A stretch of 64,000 bases of DNA from Sulfitobacter sp. DSM 110093 (GTDB lineage Bacteria > Pseudomonadota > Alphaproteobacteria > Rhodobacterales > Rhodobacteraceae), in contig NZ_CP085167.1 in assembly GCF_022788715.1 (NCBI RefSeq), forward strand, positions 248,001-312,000. The letters run 5' to 3'. Below are positions 46,343 through 55,962 of the stretch, piece after piece. Both the position numbers and the translations under genes were made by a program. A model generated the notes under the pieces. The model worked only from the letters and a program-made list of their open reading frames with translations. It had not been told where the DNA came from and did no database searches. The first letter of the stretch is position 1, and each line of letters starts with the position of its first letter.

Positions 46343-47215
46343 ATGAGCGCTCCTAAAACCATCGGTTTCATCGGGCTGGGCCAAATGGGCGAACCCATGT
46401 GTGCCTTCATCTGCAAGGGTGACACCCCGGTCTTGTGCTATGACCGGGTGCCGGACCTCACCCCTGAGGGCGGCACCGCCGCAGACAGCCTTTCCGAAGT
46501 TATCGCGGGCGCTGACACGGTCTTTCTGTCATTGCCCGACGGCAAGATCGTAAACGCCGTCGCCGAAGAGATCGCCGCGCTTGACGGCGTCGCGGGCAAA
46601 GTCATCATCGACATGTCCACCATCGGCCCCGCCGCCGCGAAACAGGCCGCTACCACCATCGAGGGCGCGGGCATGACATATGTCGATGCGCCGGTCAGCG
46701 GCGGGCGGCAAGGCGCGCTCAAGGCCGCGATCACCATCATCTGGTCCGGCCCCAAGACCCAAATGGAGCGGCACCAGGCGATCCTCGATCTGTTCAGCAA
46801 GAATACGTTCCATGTCGGTGAAACGCCCGGACAGGGGCAGGCGGTGAAACTGTTGAACAACTTCCTGTCGGCCACCGCTATGGCGGCCTCCTCTGAGGCG
46901 GTGCTGTTTGGTCTGGCCCATGGGGTCGAGATGAAAACCATCCTCGACGTGGTGAAGGTCTCGACCGGCAACAATACAGCGATCGAGGATAAGTTTCCCA
47001 ATCGCGTTCTGCCCGGCACCTATGACGCAGGCTTTTTCGCGGAACTGCTCAACAAGGACGTGCGCCTCTACAACGAGTTCGTGAAAGAGGCAGGCACTTC
47101 CAACATGATGGGCGAACGTGTGGCCGAGGTTTGGAACCTTGTCGAAGACAGCCTGCCGCCGCAATCGGACTTCACCCGCGTGTTTGAGGTTTTGGAAAAG
47201 AGGAACCAGTCATGA
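46343..47215 (+). CDS. 3-hydroxyisobutyrate dehydrogenase-family protein
   Basis: 290 residues. The ATG at 46343 has AAAGGG at a good distance; another ATG five codons upstream overlaps the acyl-CoA dehydrogenase stop. N-terminal Rossmann motif GFIGLGQMGEPM, substrate-binding DAPVSGGRQGA (about 116-126) and catalytic Lys in VKLLNNF (about 170) mark the beta-hydroxyacid dehydrogenase family. It oxidises a 3-hydroxy acid with NAD(P). Start of the CoA transferase overlaps its stop (ATGA). Confidence 0.9.
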   Translation: MSAPKTIGFIGLGQMGEPMCAFICKGDTPVLCYDRVPDLTPEGGTAADSLSEVIAGADTVFLSLPDGKIVNAVAEEIAALDGVAGKVIIDMSTIGPAAAKQAATTIEGAGMTYVDAPVSGGRQGALKAAITIIWSGPKTQMERHQAILDLFSKNTFHVGETPGQGQAVKLLNNFLSATAMAASSEAVLFGLAHGVEMKTILDVVKVSTGNNTAIEDKFPNRVLPGTYDAGFFAELLNKDVRLYNEFVKEAGTSNMMGERVAEVWNLVEDSLPPQSDFTRVFEVLEKRNQS

Positions 47216-48384
47216 GCTTTGAGCGACCATATGAAGGGCTGAAGGTCGTTGACCTTTCCCAAGGTCTGGCAGGACCCTATTGCGGCATGCTGATGGCCCA
47301 GCAGGGCGCCGACGTGATCAAGATCGAACCGCAGGGGGGCGACTGGGCGCGTCTGATCGGTGGCGTCTTTGGCGATCACACGGCCTATTCCATCGTTGCC
47401 AATACCGGCAAGCGGGCCTTGGCGATGAACCTCAAGAGCGAACCCAGCGGGGAGATCGTGGACAAGCTGATCGCGCAGGCGGATGTCTTTATCGAAGGCT
47501 ACCGCCCGGGCGTGGCCGAACGGCTGGGCTACGGCTACGAACGGCTGCGCGCGCTCAATCCGGGCCTGATCTATGTGTCGGTTTCCGGCTTCGGCCAATG
47601 CGGCCCGATGCGCGACCGGCCCGCGATGGACCCGATGTTGCAGGCGTTCAGCGGTTTTGTTGCTGAAAACACCGGCACCGACGGTACGCCTCACCACACA
47701 CCGGTCAGCTATTTCGACATGTCCACCGGGCTTTATGCGCAACAGGCGCTGGCTGCAGCACTTTACGCCCGACGCGATGGGGCGGAGGGCCGCAAGATTG
47801 AAGTAAGTCTGCTCGAAGCCGCCGCCAGCATTCAGGCCGTGCGTCTGCTGAGCGGCTATCGCACCGGGCCGCGCCGGGCCTCAACCGCGCCTTCGGGCAC
47901 CTTTCAGACCAGCGATGGGCATATCCAGATTAACATCGTGCGCGACCGCGAGTTCGAGGTGTTCTGCGACTTGCTGAAGCTCGATGATCTCTGGGCCAAC
48001 GAGAAATACCGCACCATTGCCGGGCGTCTGGAGGATATCGATTTCCTCTACGACTACGTGCGCCGCTTCACCGCAAGCTGGAAAACGGCGGAACTGTCGG
48101 ACCTGCTGAGCAAGGCTGGATTGCAGAACGAGGTCGTGCAGACCTACCGCGAGCTTGTTCACCATCCGCAGGCCGAAGCGGTTGGCGTCTTCTCATGGCT
48201 GCAGCAGGCCGGTGCCAATGATCCTTGGCCAGTGCCGAATATCCCCGGCCTGCCAGCCTTCGTTCCGGGCGATGATCGCGCCCAATCCCCCACCGTCGGC
48301 CAGCACACGCGCCAGATCCTCGCGGAGCTGGGCTACGGCAATGATCAGATTGACACACTCTATGCGGATGGCGTGGTCGCCTGA
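47212..48384 (+). CDS. CaiB/BaiF family CoA transferase
   Basis: 390 residues. N-terminal KVVDLSQGLAGPYCGMLMAQQGADVIKIEPQGGDWAR (about 10-46), the GFGQCGPMRDRPAMDPMLQAFSG segment containing the catalytic-loop Asp (about 125-145) and the STAPSGTFQTSDGHIQIN region (about 224). It transfers CoA from a donor acyl-CoA to a free acid, the way this cluster probably activates its substrate. First of two CaiB-type genes here. Confidence 0.92.
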   Translation: MSFERPYEGLKVVDLSQGLAGPYCGMLMAQQGADVIKIEPQGGDWARLIGGVFGDHTAYSIVANTGKRALAMNLKSEPSGEIVDKLIAQADVFIEGYRPGVAERLGYGYERLRALNPGLIYVSVSGFGQCGPMRDRPAMDPMLQAFSGFVAENTGTDGTPHHTPVSYFDMSTGLYAQQALAAALYARRDGAEGRKIEVSLLEAAASIQAVRLLSGYRTGPRRASTAPSGTFQTSDGHIQINIVRDREFEVFCDLLKLDDLWANEKYRTIAGRLEDIDFLYDYVRRFTASWKTAELSDLLSKAGLQNEVVQTYRELVHHPQAEAVGVFSWLQQAGANDPWPVPNIPGLPAFVPGDDRAQSPTVGQHTRQILAELGYGNDQIDTLYADGVVA

Positions 48385-48420
48385 CCCCCTCCGCAGGTAC
48401 AAAGCAAAAGGAATAGACAG

Positions 48421-48816
48421 ATGGACGAGAAACTTTTCGAACTGGGTCTTCAGCAACGCAAGAAGGTCGTCGGCGCAGAATACGTCGAGAAAAACCTGGC
48501 GGCAGCCGATGACTTTTCGCTGCCATTTCAGGAAGCGATGACCGCTTGGTGCTGGGGCTTTGGCTGGGGCGATGACACCATCGACCTCAAAACCCGCTCG
48601 ATGCTGAACCTCGTGATGCTGGCCGCTTTAGGCAAGATGCACGAATGGGAGATCCATTGTAACGGCGCGATCAACAACGGCGTCACCAAGGAAGAGATCC
48701 GTTCGATCTTACACATCATCGGCATCTACTGCGGCGTGCCCCAGTCGCTGGAATGTTTCCGCCATGCCCGCAAGGTACTGGAAGAACGCGGCCTTCTGGA
48801 GGTTGCAGCCAAGTGA
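48421..48816 (+). CDS. Carboxymuconolactone decarboxylase-family protein
   Basis: 131 residues of the CMD family (PcaC-like fold): SLPFQEAMTAWCWGFGWGDDTIDLKTRSMLNLVMLAALGKMHEWEIHCNGAINNGVTKEEI (about 33-93) and FRHARKVLEERG at the end. The redox CxxC of AhpD-type members is absent, as in PcaC. In protocatechuate pathways PcaC decarboxylates a gamma-lactone; here no other pca gene is nearby, so the reaction is open. Confidence 0.88.
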   Translation: MDEKLFELGLQQRKKVVGAEYVEKNLAAADDFSLPFQEAMTAWCWGFGWGDDTIDLKTRSMLNLVMLAALGKMHEWEIHCNGAINNGVTKEEIRSILHIIGIYCGVPQSLECFRHARKVLEERGLLEVAAK

Positions 48817-50294
48817 ACGGACATCAGAACGGCATGATCACAGTCGACAAAAATTACATCGACGGCGCATGGGGCGCAGGGCAGGGCGGCAAACCCTTTC
48901 CAATTATGAACCCCGCGACAGAGGCCCAGATCGGCACCGTTACTCTGGGCAGCGCGGCAGATGTTGACCATGCCGTTGCCGCCGCCAAACGCGCGTTTGC
49001 AAGCTTTTCGCTGAGCTCCAAGGCCGAACGTCTGGGATATCTGCGCGCGCTGCAAAAAGCGCTTGAGGACCGCACTGACGACATGGGTCGGGCGATCAGT
49101 CAGGAGATGGGCGCCCCCATCACACTGGCGCGCAACGCGCAAGCCGGCTGCGGGCCGCGTCATGCCGCCGCCTATATCGCAGCGCTTGAGGCGCATGAGG
49201 AAGAATACAGGCTGCCAAATGGCGATATCATCCGCAAAGAACCCATCGGTGTGTGCGGTCTGATCACGCCGTGGAACTGGCCGATTAACCAGATCGCCCA
49301 AAAGGTTATGCCGGCGCTCGCCGCCGGGGCGACCTGCGTCCTCAAACCTTCTGAACACACGCCGCTGTCGGCGGTCATCTTCGCCGAATGTGTGCATGAA
49401 GCAGGCTATCCCGCCGGGGTGTTCAACCTTGTCTTCGGTGATGGGGCCGATGTGGGCAGCGCCATGTCGCGCCACCCGGATGTTGCGATGATGTCTTTCA
49501 CTGGATCGACGCGCGCCGGGGCCATGGTCTCGCGCGACAGTTCCGAGAGCGTGAAACGCGTGGCACTGGAATTGGGAGGCAAATCGGCCAATCTGATCTT
49601 TGCCGATGCCGATCTGGAAACGGTTGTTCCTGCATCGGTCACGCGGTGTTTCCTCAATACAGGTCAGGGCTGCAACGCGCCCACACGCATGTTGGTTGAG
49701 CGCAGCTGCTATGACCAAGTCGTCGATCTGGCGCGCCAGACCGCCGAGGCGCAGGTGGTGGATGATCCGGCCAAGGAAGGCAGCCATATCGGCCCGCTCT
49801 TTGATGAGATGCAGTACAATCGGGTGCAGACGATGATCCAGCTTGGCATCGATGAGGGCGCACGACTTCTAGCGGGTGGTCTGGGGCGGCCCGACGGGCT
49901 GACCAAGGGCTGGTTCGCCAAGCCGACTATCTTTGCCGATGTGAGCAACGACATGCGCATCGCCCGCGAGGAAATCTTTGGCCCGGTGCTTTCGATCATA
50001 CCCTTTGACACCGAAGAAGACGCCATCCGCATCGCCAATGACAGCGATTACGGCCTTGCCGCCTATGTTCAAACCGGCAGCGCCGCACGGGCGCAACGCG
50101 TGGCCAACCAGTTGCGCGCGGGGGTCGTGGCGATCAACGGGCAGGGCGCGGCCTATGGCTCGCCTTTCGGGGGCTTCAAACTTTCCGGCAACGGACGCGA
50201 AGGCGGTGCCTTTGGGCTGGAGGAATATCTTGAAGTCAAAGTGATGCCCTCGATCAAATCCATGGCCGAAGCTGGCCGTTTCACCACGGCCTGA
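48813..50294 (+). CDS. Aldehyde dehydrogenase (NAD(P)+-dependent)
   Basis: 493 residues from a GTG that overlaps the CMD stop and has GGAGG ten bases before it; the ATG at 48834 is the alternative. NAD-binding TPWNWPINQIAQKVMPALAAG, FTGSTRAG, catalytic Glu in LELGGKSANLIF and catalytic Cys in GQGCNAPTR are all present, with the NGQGAAYGSPFGGFKLSGNGREGG C-terminal block. It turns an aldehyde into a carboxylate, probably after the GMC enzyme. Confidence 0.94.
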   Translation: MNGHQNGMITVDKNYIDGAWGAGQGGKPFPIMNPATEAQIGTVTLGSAADVDHAVAAAKRAFASFSLSSKAERLGYLRALQKALEDRTDDMGRAISQEMGAPITLARNAQAGCGPRHAAAYIAALEAHEEEYRLPNGDIIRKEPIGVCGLITPWNWPINQIAQKVMPALAAGATCVLKPSEHTPLSAVIFAECVHEAGYPAGVFNLVFGDGADVGSAMSRHPDVAMMSFTGSTRAGAMVSRDSSESVKRVALELGGKSANLIFADADLETVVPASVTRCFLNTGQGCNAPTRMLVERSCYDQVVDLARQTAEAQVVDDPAKEGSHIGPLFDEMQYNRVQTMIQLGIDEGARLLAGGLGRPDGLTKGWFAKPTIFADVSNDMRIAREEIFGPVLSIIPFDTEEDAIRIANDSDYGLAAYVQTGSAARAQRVANQLRAGVVAINGQGAAYGSPFGGFKLSGNGREGGAFGLEEYLEVKVMPSIKSMAEAGRFTTA

Positions 50295-50316
50295 GCCAAT
50301 ACCCAAGGAGCAGAAG

Positions 50317-51507
50317 ATGTTGGACGCCTATATCTACGACGGACTCCGCAGCCCCTTCGGACGGCACGGCGGGGCGCTTGCGGCGATCAGGCCTGACGAT
50401 CTGATGGCACAGGTCATCAAAGCACTGATGTCGCGCAGCACCTTGCAGGCCGAAATGGTCGAGGATGTGGTGCTCGGCAACGTCTGCCAATCCGGCGAGG
50501 ACAGCCGCAACCTTGCCCGTTTCTCAGCACTGCTCGCTGGTCTGCCGGAAGAGGTCGGCGCGCAGACGGTGAACCGGCTGTGTGGATCAAGCATGTCCGC
50601 CGCGCTGGATGTGGCGCGGGCGGTCACGGTGGGTGAGGGCGAGTTGTTTGTCGCGGGCGGTGTCGAAAGCATGACCCGTGCGCCTTTTGTCGTGGGGAAA
50701 TCTGCGACCGCTTGGTCGCGTCAGGGCGAAATTCATGACGCGACAGCGGGCAAACCCTTTCCCAATCCACGCTTTCAGGCGGCCTTTGGCCACGACAGCA
50801 TGCCGCAAACGGCCGATAATCTCGCCGCCGATTACGGGCTCACCCGCGCAGCCTGCGATGCTTTTGCCGCCAGCAGCCAGCGGCGTTTCGAAGCCGCTCG
50901 CAAAGGTGGCTTCTTCGATGGCGAGTTGATCCCGATTGAGATTGCCGGACGCAAAGGCGCGGTCACCACCGTGGCCGAGGACGAGCATCCGCGCCCGGAC
51001 ACCACGCTGGAAAAAATGGCCAGCCTGCGCCCCCTGGACCCCGCAGGTGTCGTGACCGCCGCCAATGCATCGGGCATCAACGACGGTGCTGCGGCTTTGC
51101 TGATTGGCCGGAACGGCCTCGGTCCCGCGCCACGCGGGCGCATCCTCGCCGGGGCCGTATCGGGCGTGGCCCCTCGGGTGATGGGGATCGGCCCCGCGCT
51201 TGCCATTCCAAAGGCGCTCAGCCGGGCAGGGCTATCCCTTGAGCAGATGGATGTGATCGAGATCAACGAGGCTTTCGCGTCGCAGGTGCTTGCCTGCTGT
51301 AAAGCGCTCGACCTCTCGCCCGACGACAGCCGGCTCAATCCAAACGGCGGCGCCATTGCCGTGGGCCATCCGCTTGGTGCCTCGGGCGCGCGGCTCATGC
51401 TCACAGGGCTTGGGCAGCTTGAAGCCAGCGGCGGGCGCTATGGCTGTCTGTCGATGTGCATCGGATTTGGTCAAGGCATCGCCGTGATTCTCGAACGGTT
51501 GAAATGA
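50317..51507 (+). CDS. Thiolase (acetyl-CoA acyltransferase)
   Basis: 396 residues. Nucleophilic cysteine in NRLCGSSMSA (about 88-91), GGVESMTRAPFV (about 115), active-site His in NPNGGAIAVGHPLGASGARL (about 347-368) and the second Cys in GCLSMCIGFGQG near the end. It cleaves a 3-oxoacyl-CoA with CoA. Followed at once, with ATGA overlap, by the FadJ-like gene, the usual beta-oxidation pair. Confidence 0.94.
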   Translation: MLDAYIYDGLRSPFGRHGGALAAIRPDDLMAQVIKALMSRSTLQAEMVEDVVLGNVCQSGEDSRNLARFSALLAGLPEEVGAQTVNRLCGSSMSAALDVARAVTVGEGELFVAGGVESMTRAPFVVGKSATAWSRQGEIHDATAGKPFPNPRFQAAFGHDSMPQTADNLAADYGLTRAACDAFAASSQRRFEAARKGGFFDGELIPIEIAGRKGAVTTVAEDEHPRPDTTLEKMASLRPLDPAGVVTAANASGINDGAAALLIGRNGLGPAPRGRILAGAVSGVAPRVMGIGPALAIPKALSRAGLSLEQMDVIEINEAFASQVLACCKALDLSPDDSRLNPNGGAIAVGHPLGASGARLMLTGLGQLEASGGRYGCLSMCIGFGQGIAVILERLK

Positions 51508-53651
51508 ACGCGGAAGGGGCACAGGCCATGAAAGATAACGTCAACAGATTGGTGGTCATCGAGACAGAGGGTGAGATCGGCTTGATCGGGTTGGCCAAGC
51601 CGCCCGTCAACGCCATCGGGCTGGCGTTGCGCACGGCGATCTATGAGGGCTTCAAAACGCTGCAACAAGATCCCGCAGTGCGCGCCATCGTGCTCTATGG
51701 CGAAGGGCGGTTCTTTTCGGCAGGCGCTGACATCAAGGATTTTGGCAAGGCTGATATCGAACCGACCCTGCCGCACATACTCAAAGCGCTGAATGACAGC
51801 GAAAAGCCAGTGATCGCGGCGCTGCACGGTGTGGCTTTTGGCGGTGCGCTGGAAGTGGCACTTGCTACCCATCTGCGCGTCGGCGTCGGGGGTCTGCGGA
51901 TTGGCCTGCCGGAAGTGAAGCTGGGGCTGTTGCCCGGCGCCGGGGGCGCGCAGCGCCTGCCGAGGCTTACCGGGCTGGCAGGCGCGATTGATATCATCTG
52001 TTCCGGGCGCGACGTGTCTGCCGCTGAGGCGTTGGACCTCGGCATTCTGGAGCGATTGGCCGAAGGCGCGCCACGTGAGGCGGGCATTGCCGCCGCGCGC
52101 GACGTGCTGACTGGAAAGCTTGCTGCCCGCCGGACAGATACGCGCGATGTGGCCGAAGACCTTGCCGCAGTGGAGGCCGCAAAAGCGCGCCTGAAGGCTA
52201 AGCGTCCTGCCTTGCAAGCACCGCTGACAGCACTGGAGGCCGTCTGCGCCGCCACTCTGCCGATAGACGAAGGGCTCGCCAAAGAACGGGCGCTGTTCAT
52301 GGAATTGATGGCGGCGGGGGAACGTGCCGGGCTGGTGCATGCGTTCTTTGCCGAACGCGCCAACGTTGATATCCCTGAGAAGGCCGCGCAGCCCCGACAA
52401 ATAGTCCGCATCGCCGTGATCGGCGGTGGGACGATGGGGGTCGGCATTGCCACGTCCCTGCTCATCGGAGGATACTACGTCGACCTGATTGAAGCGCAAA
52501 GCGAACGGGTCGCGCAAGCGCGTGCCGGGGTCGAGAGCAATCTCGCCGGGGCGCTGAAACGCGGCAAGCTGACCGAACAAGCGCATGATGCCGCTCTCGC
52601 TGCGCTGGACTGCACCGACAGTCTGGATGCCGCAGGCAAAGCCGATCTGGTGATCGAAGCGATCTTTGAGGATATGTCCGCCAAAACGGCACTTTTCACC
52701 AAGCTGGATATGATCTGCAAACCCGGCGCGATCCTCGCCACCAACACCTCCTATCTCGATGTGAACGAAATCGCCGCCGCCACCAAGCGGCCCCGATATG
52801 TGATCGGTCTGCATTTCTTTTCGCCCGCCCATATCATGCGGCTGATCGAAGTGGTGGTCGCGGAGGAGACCGCGCCGGACTGTGTTGCCTCGGCCTTCGC
52901 CTTCGCACGCAAACTCGGCAAGGTCCCGGTGCGGGCAGAGGTCTGCGACGGCTTCATCGGCAATCGCATTCTGACCCAATACCGCCGAGCGGCCGATTAC
53001 CTACTGCTCGACGGTGCCAGCTTCACCGAGATCGACGGCGCATTAGAGGATTTCGGTTTTGCCATGGGGCCCTTCGCAGTGTCCGACCTTGCCGGGCTCG
53101 ACATCGCCAAGGCCACCCGCGACCGAAAGGCTGCCGCCCGGCCAGTTGGAGAGCGCTATTCCCGCGTGGCCGATCTGATTTGCGATCAGGGTTGGTTTGG
53201 TCGAAAGACCGAACAGGGCTATTATGTCTACGAGGGCGGAAAGCAGCAGGGTGGCAATCCCGGAGCATTGGAGATTGTTGCGGCGGAGCGCCGCAGGTTG
53301 AACCTCGCTGATCGCGCGTTCGCTAGCGACGACATTGTTTCCCGCTGCCTCACCGCAATGATCGCCGAAGCTGTTCGCGTGCTCGAAGAGGGCATCGCCC
53401 TACGCCCGGTAGACATCGATGCGGTCGAGCTTTTTGGCTACGGTTTTCCCCGCCACCGCGGTGGGCCGATGCATCAGGCGGACCTGATCGGTCCCGCAGA
53501 GCTGATCCGGCGGATCGAGCTTTATGCCAACGAAGACCCCCAGTTCTGGCAGGTGCCGCAATTGCTGCGCGACATGGCGCGGGAAGGCCGCAGTTTCGCG
53601 GATCTGAACGGCACACCGACAGGACACGTCACAAAAGGAAGCACGAAATGA
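51504..53651 (+). CDS. Fused enoyl-CoA hydratase/3-hydroxyacyl-CoA dehydrogenase (FadB/FadJ type)
   Basis: 715 residues. N-terminal crotonase domain (about 15-200) with oxyanion-hole SAGADIKDFG and catalytic region LPEVKLGLLPGAGGAQRLPRL, then a linker, then the dehydrogenase with VIGGGTMGVGIATSLLIGGYYVDLIE (about 307), HFFSPAHIMRLIEVV holding the catalytic His (about 450) and two C-terminal HAD helices bundles to about 700. The ATG at 51504 overlaps the thiolase stop. It performs two consecutive beta-oxidation steps. Confidence 0.94.
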   Translation: MNAEGAQAMKDNVNRLVVIETEGEIGLIGLAKPPVNAIGLALRTAIYEGFKTLQQDPAVRAIVLYGEGRFFSAGADIKDFGKADIEPTLPHILKALNDSEKPVIAALHGVAFGGALEVALATHLRVGVGGLRIGLPEVKLGLLPGAGGAQRLPRLTGLAGAIDIICSGRDVSAAEALDLGILERLAEGAPREAGIAAARDVLTGKLAARRTDTRDVAEDLAAVEAAKARLKAKRPALQAPLTALEAVCAATLPIDEGLAKERALFMELMAAGERAGLVHAFFAERANVDIPEKAAQPRQIVRIAVIGGGTMGVGIATSLLIGGYYVDLIEAQSERVAQARAGVESNLAGALKRGKLTEQAHDAALAALDCTDSLDAAGKADLVIEAIFEDMSAKTALFTKLDMICKPGAILATNTSYLDVNEIAAATKRPRYVIGLHFFSPAHIMRLIEVVVAEETAPDCVASAFAFARKLGKVPVRAEVCDGFIGNRILTQYRRAADYLLLDGASFTEIDGALEDFGFAMGPFAVSDLAGLDIAKATRDRKAAARPVGERYSRVADLICDQGWFGRKTEQGYYVYEGGKQQGGNPGALEIVAAERRRLNLADRAFASDDIVSRCLTAMIAEAVRVLEEGIALRPVDIDAVELFGYGFPRHRGGPMHQADLIGPAELIRRIELYANEDPQFWQVPQLLRDMAREGRSFADLNGTPTGHVTKGSTK

Positions 53652-54703
53652 ACGAGAATGGTGGACCGCCCCTTATCAATGTCAGCGAGGCCCTCAGCTT
53701 TGACGAGGCCGGGCTGGAGGCCTATCTTTCCGACCATCTGGAAGGATTTTACGGCGACCTGCAGGTACGTCAGTTCAATGCAGGCCAGAGCAATCCAACC
53801 TATCAATTGTCCGCCGGTGGTCGCAAATACGTCCTGCGTAAGAAGCCCCCGGGCACGCTGCTGCCTTCCGCCCATGCCGTGGATCGTGAATACCGGGTGA
53901 TGCATGCCCTGCGCGACACGCCTGTGCCGGTGCCGAAGATGCTACATCTGTGTACTGACCCATCCGTGATAGGCACTGATTTCTACGTGATGGAAATGAT
54001 CGAAGGTCGGGTCTTTCACGACCCCAGCCTGCCGGGATTGACCCCACCTGAACGTCGTGCCTTTTACGAAAGCTTCATCAAGGCACTGGCCGAATTGCAT
54101 GCGGTGAAGCCCGAGGCCGTGGGTCTGAGTGATTTCGGTCGCCCCGAAGGGTATCTGTCGCGGCAGGTCGCCCGCTGGACCAAGCAATACAAAGCCACAG
54201 AAACCGAGACCATCACGGCGATGGACAAGCTGATGGAATGGCTACCGGCCAATCTGCCCGCTGACGACGAGGCCGCGATTGTGCATGGCGACTTCCGCCC
54301 GGGAAATGCGATTGTGCGCGATGGCACGCCCGAGGTCCGCGCACTGCTGGATTGGGAGCTTTGCACGCTGGGCCATCCGCTTGCTGATCTAGGGTATGTC
54401 TGTGCAAACTACCACGCCGATAACCTGCCCACGGGGCAGTTCAAGGGGCTGGACTTCGAGGCCTTGGGGATTCCGACCGAACAAGAGTTTCTCGAACTTT
54501 ACTGCCGCTTTTCAGGGCGCGACAATGTATCGAACCACCTGTTTTTCGTGGTGTTTTCCTTCTTCCGCAGTGCCGCGATCATTCAAGGCGTCTACAAGCG
54601 CGGGCTTGATGGCAATGCCGCGTCGCAAAAAGCGTTGAAACTGGGCCATCTGGCCCGTGTCCGAGCCGAAAACGCATGGCGGATCGTGGAGCAGAACCTC
54701 TGA
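53648..54703 (+). CDS. APH-like phosphotransferase (acyl-CoA dehydrogenase-associated kinase family)
   Basis: 351 residues of the aminoglycoside-phosphotransferase fold of ACAD10 type: NPTYQLSAGGRKYVLRKKPPG (nucleotide-binding lysine near 65), HAVDREYRVM, catalytic loop VHGDFRPGNAIV (about 213-224) and metal-binding LLDWELCTLGHPLADLGYV (about 233-251). In acyl-CoA dehydrogenase clusters such kinases phosphorylate hydroxyacyl-CoA or a hydroxy acid before loss of the hydroxyl. Overlaps the FadJ-like stop by ATGA. Confidence 0.88.
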   Translation: MNENGGPPLINVSEALSFDEAGLEAYLSDHLEGFYGDLQVRQFNAGQSNPTYQLSAGGRKYVLRKKPPGTLLPSAHAVDREYRVMHALRDTPVPVPKMLHLCTDPSVIGTDFYVMEMIEGRVFHDPSLPGLTPPERRAFYESFIKALAELHAVKPEAVGLSDFGRPEGYLSRQVARWTKQYKATETETITAMDKLMEWLPANLPADDEAAIVHGDFRPGNAIVRDGTPEVRALLDWELCTLGHPLADLGYVCANYHADNLPTGQFKGLDFEALGIPTEQEFLELYCRFSGRDNVSNHLFFVVFSFFRSAAIIQGVYKRGLDGNAASQKALKLGHLARVRAENAWRIVEQNL

Positions 54704-54807
54704 ACTCCGCCCGGCAAACAACTGAGCTGCAATGAAATTCACCTCAAGATGAGTAGGGCTAAAATCATGCCATTCCTGTCCCACATCCATTCCGAGCCTC
54801 ACACCTG

Positions 54808-55962
54808 ATGTCCGGGTCAGCGCCTCTGGCCGGGCTGAAGGTCGTCGAACTGGCGCGAATTCTCGCAGGGCCTTGGATTGGGCAGACGCTTGCGGATCTC
54901 GGCGCAGAGGTGATCAAGGTCGAAGCGCCGGAGGGGGACGACACCCGGCGTTGGGGCCCTCCGTTTATCGAACGGACCCGGCCCGATGGCAGCACTGAAA
55001 CGGTATCGGCCTATTTCCACTCGGCTAATCGCGGCAAAACTTCACTGACCTGCGACTTCACCGATCCCGCGGATTTGGCGCAACTTAAAGCGCTGATTGC
55101 GCAGGCCGATGTGGTGATCGAGAACTTCAAAGTCGGGGGCCTAGCGAAGTTCGGCTTGGACTATGCATCATTGGCATCTGAGAACCCAAGTCTGGTCTAT
55201 GCCTCGGTCAGTGGCTTTGGTCAGGATGGACCGCGTGCCAAGGAGGCGGGTTATGATTTCCTGATCCAAGGCATGTGCGGCATCATGGACTTGACTGGCG
55301 AACCAGACGGCGCGCCCCAGAAAGTCGGCGTGGCATGGGTGGATGTTTTCACTGGGCTTTACGGCGTGATCGGCATTCAAGCGGCGCTGGCCGAGCGCGC
55401 TCGGTCGGGGCAGGGGCAGCACGTCGATCTGTCGCTGCTGGATTGCGGAGTTGGCGTTCTGGCCAATCAGGCGGGCAATTACCTCTTAGGCGACGCCGTC
55501 CCCACACGGCTCGGCAATGCGCACCCTAACATCGTACCTTATCAGGTGTTCCCGGCACACGAAGGTCATCTGATTATTGCCTGTGGCAATGATCGGCAGT
55601 TCCGTAAGCTTTGCGAGGTTCTTGATATGCCTGAGGCGGCTGATGACACGCGATACGTGACGAACCCGGCCCGTGTTCGGCACCGGGATACGCTTTGTCG
55701 CCTGATTGCGGAACGGACCGCTCATCACACGAAAACGTCTTTGATTGAAAGGCTCATCGGTCGCGGGGTGCCTGCAGGCCCGATCAATACAGTTGCCGAA
55801 GCGTTGAGCGAGCCACAGATCGTTGCCCGTAACATGCGGATTGAACCCGAGGGCATCGATGGGCTGCGCACGCCGGTGCGTTTTTCGCGAAGCCAACTGG
55901 CGCTGGATCGGGCAGCACCCATGTTAGGCACCGGCAGCCGCGGTTTTGGACTCGGCAGGTAG
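54808..55962 (+). CDS. CaiB/BaiF family CoA transferase (second copy)
   Basis: 384 residues. KVVELARILAGPWIGQTLADLGAEVIKVEAPEGDDTRRWGPPF (about 12-54), GFGQDGPRAKEAGYDFLIQGMCGIMDLTGEPDGAPQKVGVAWVD (about 130-173, with catalytic Asp) and VDLSLLDCGVGVLANQAGNYL are typical. It is separated from the preceding gene by 104 bases and could be an independent end of the cluster. Similar in fold to the first CaiB gene but different in detail, so probably a different acid. Confidence 0.92.
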   Translation: MSGSAPLAGLKVVELARILAGPWIGQTLADLGAEVIKVEAPEGDDTRRWGPPFIERTRPDGSTETVSAYFHSANRGKTSLTCDFTDPADLAQLKALIAQADVVIENFKVGGLAKFGLDYASLASENPSLVYASVSGFGQDGPRAKEAGYDFLIQGMCGIMDLTGEPDGAPQKVGVAWVDVFTGLYGVIGIQAALAERARSGQGQHVDLSLLDCGVGVLANQAGNYLLGDAVPTRLGNAHPNIVPYQVFPAHEGHLIIACGNDRQFRKLCEVLDMPEAADDTRYVTNPARVRHRDTLCRLIAERTAHHTKTSLIERLIGRGVPAGPINTVAEALSEPQIVARNMRIEPEGIDGLRTPVRFSRSQLALDRAAPMLGTGSRGFGLGR

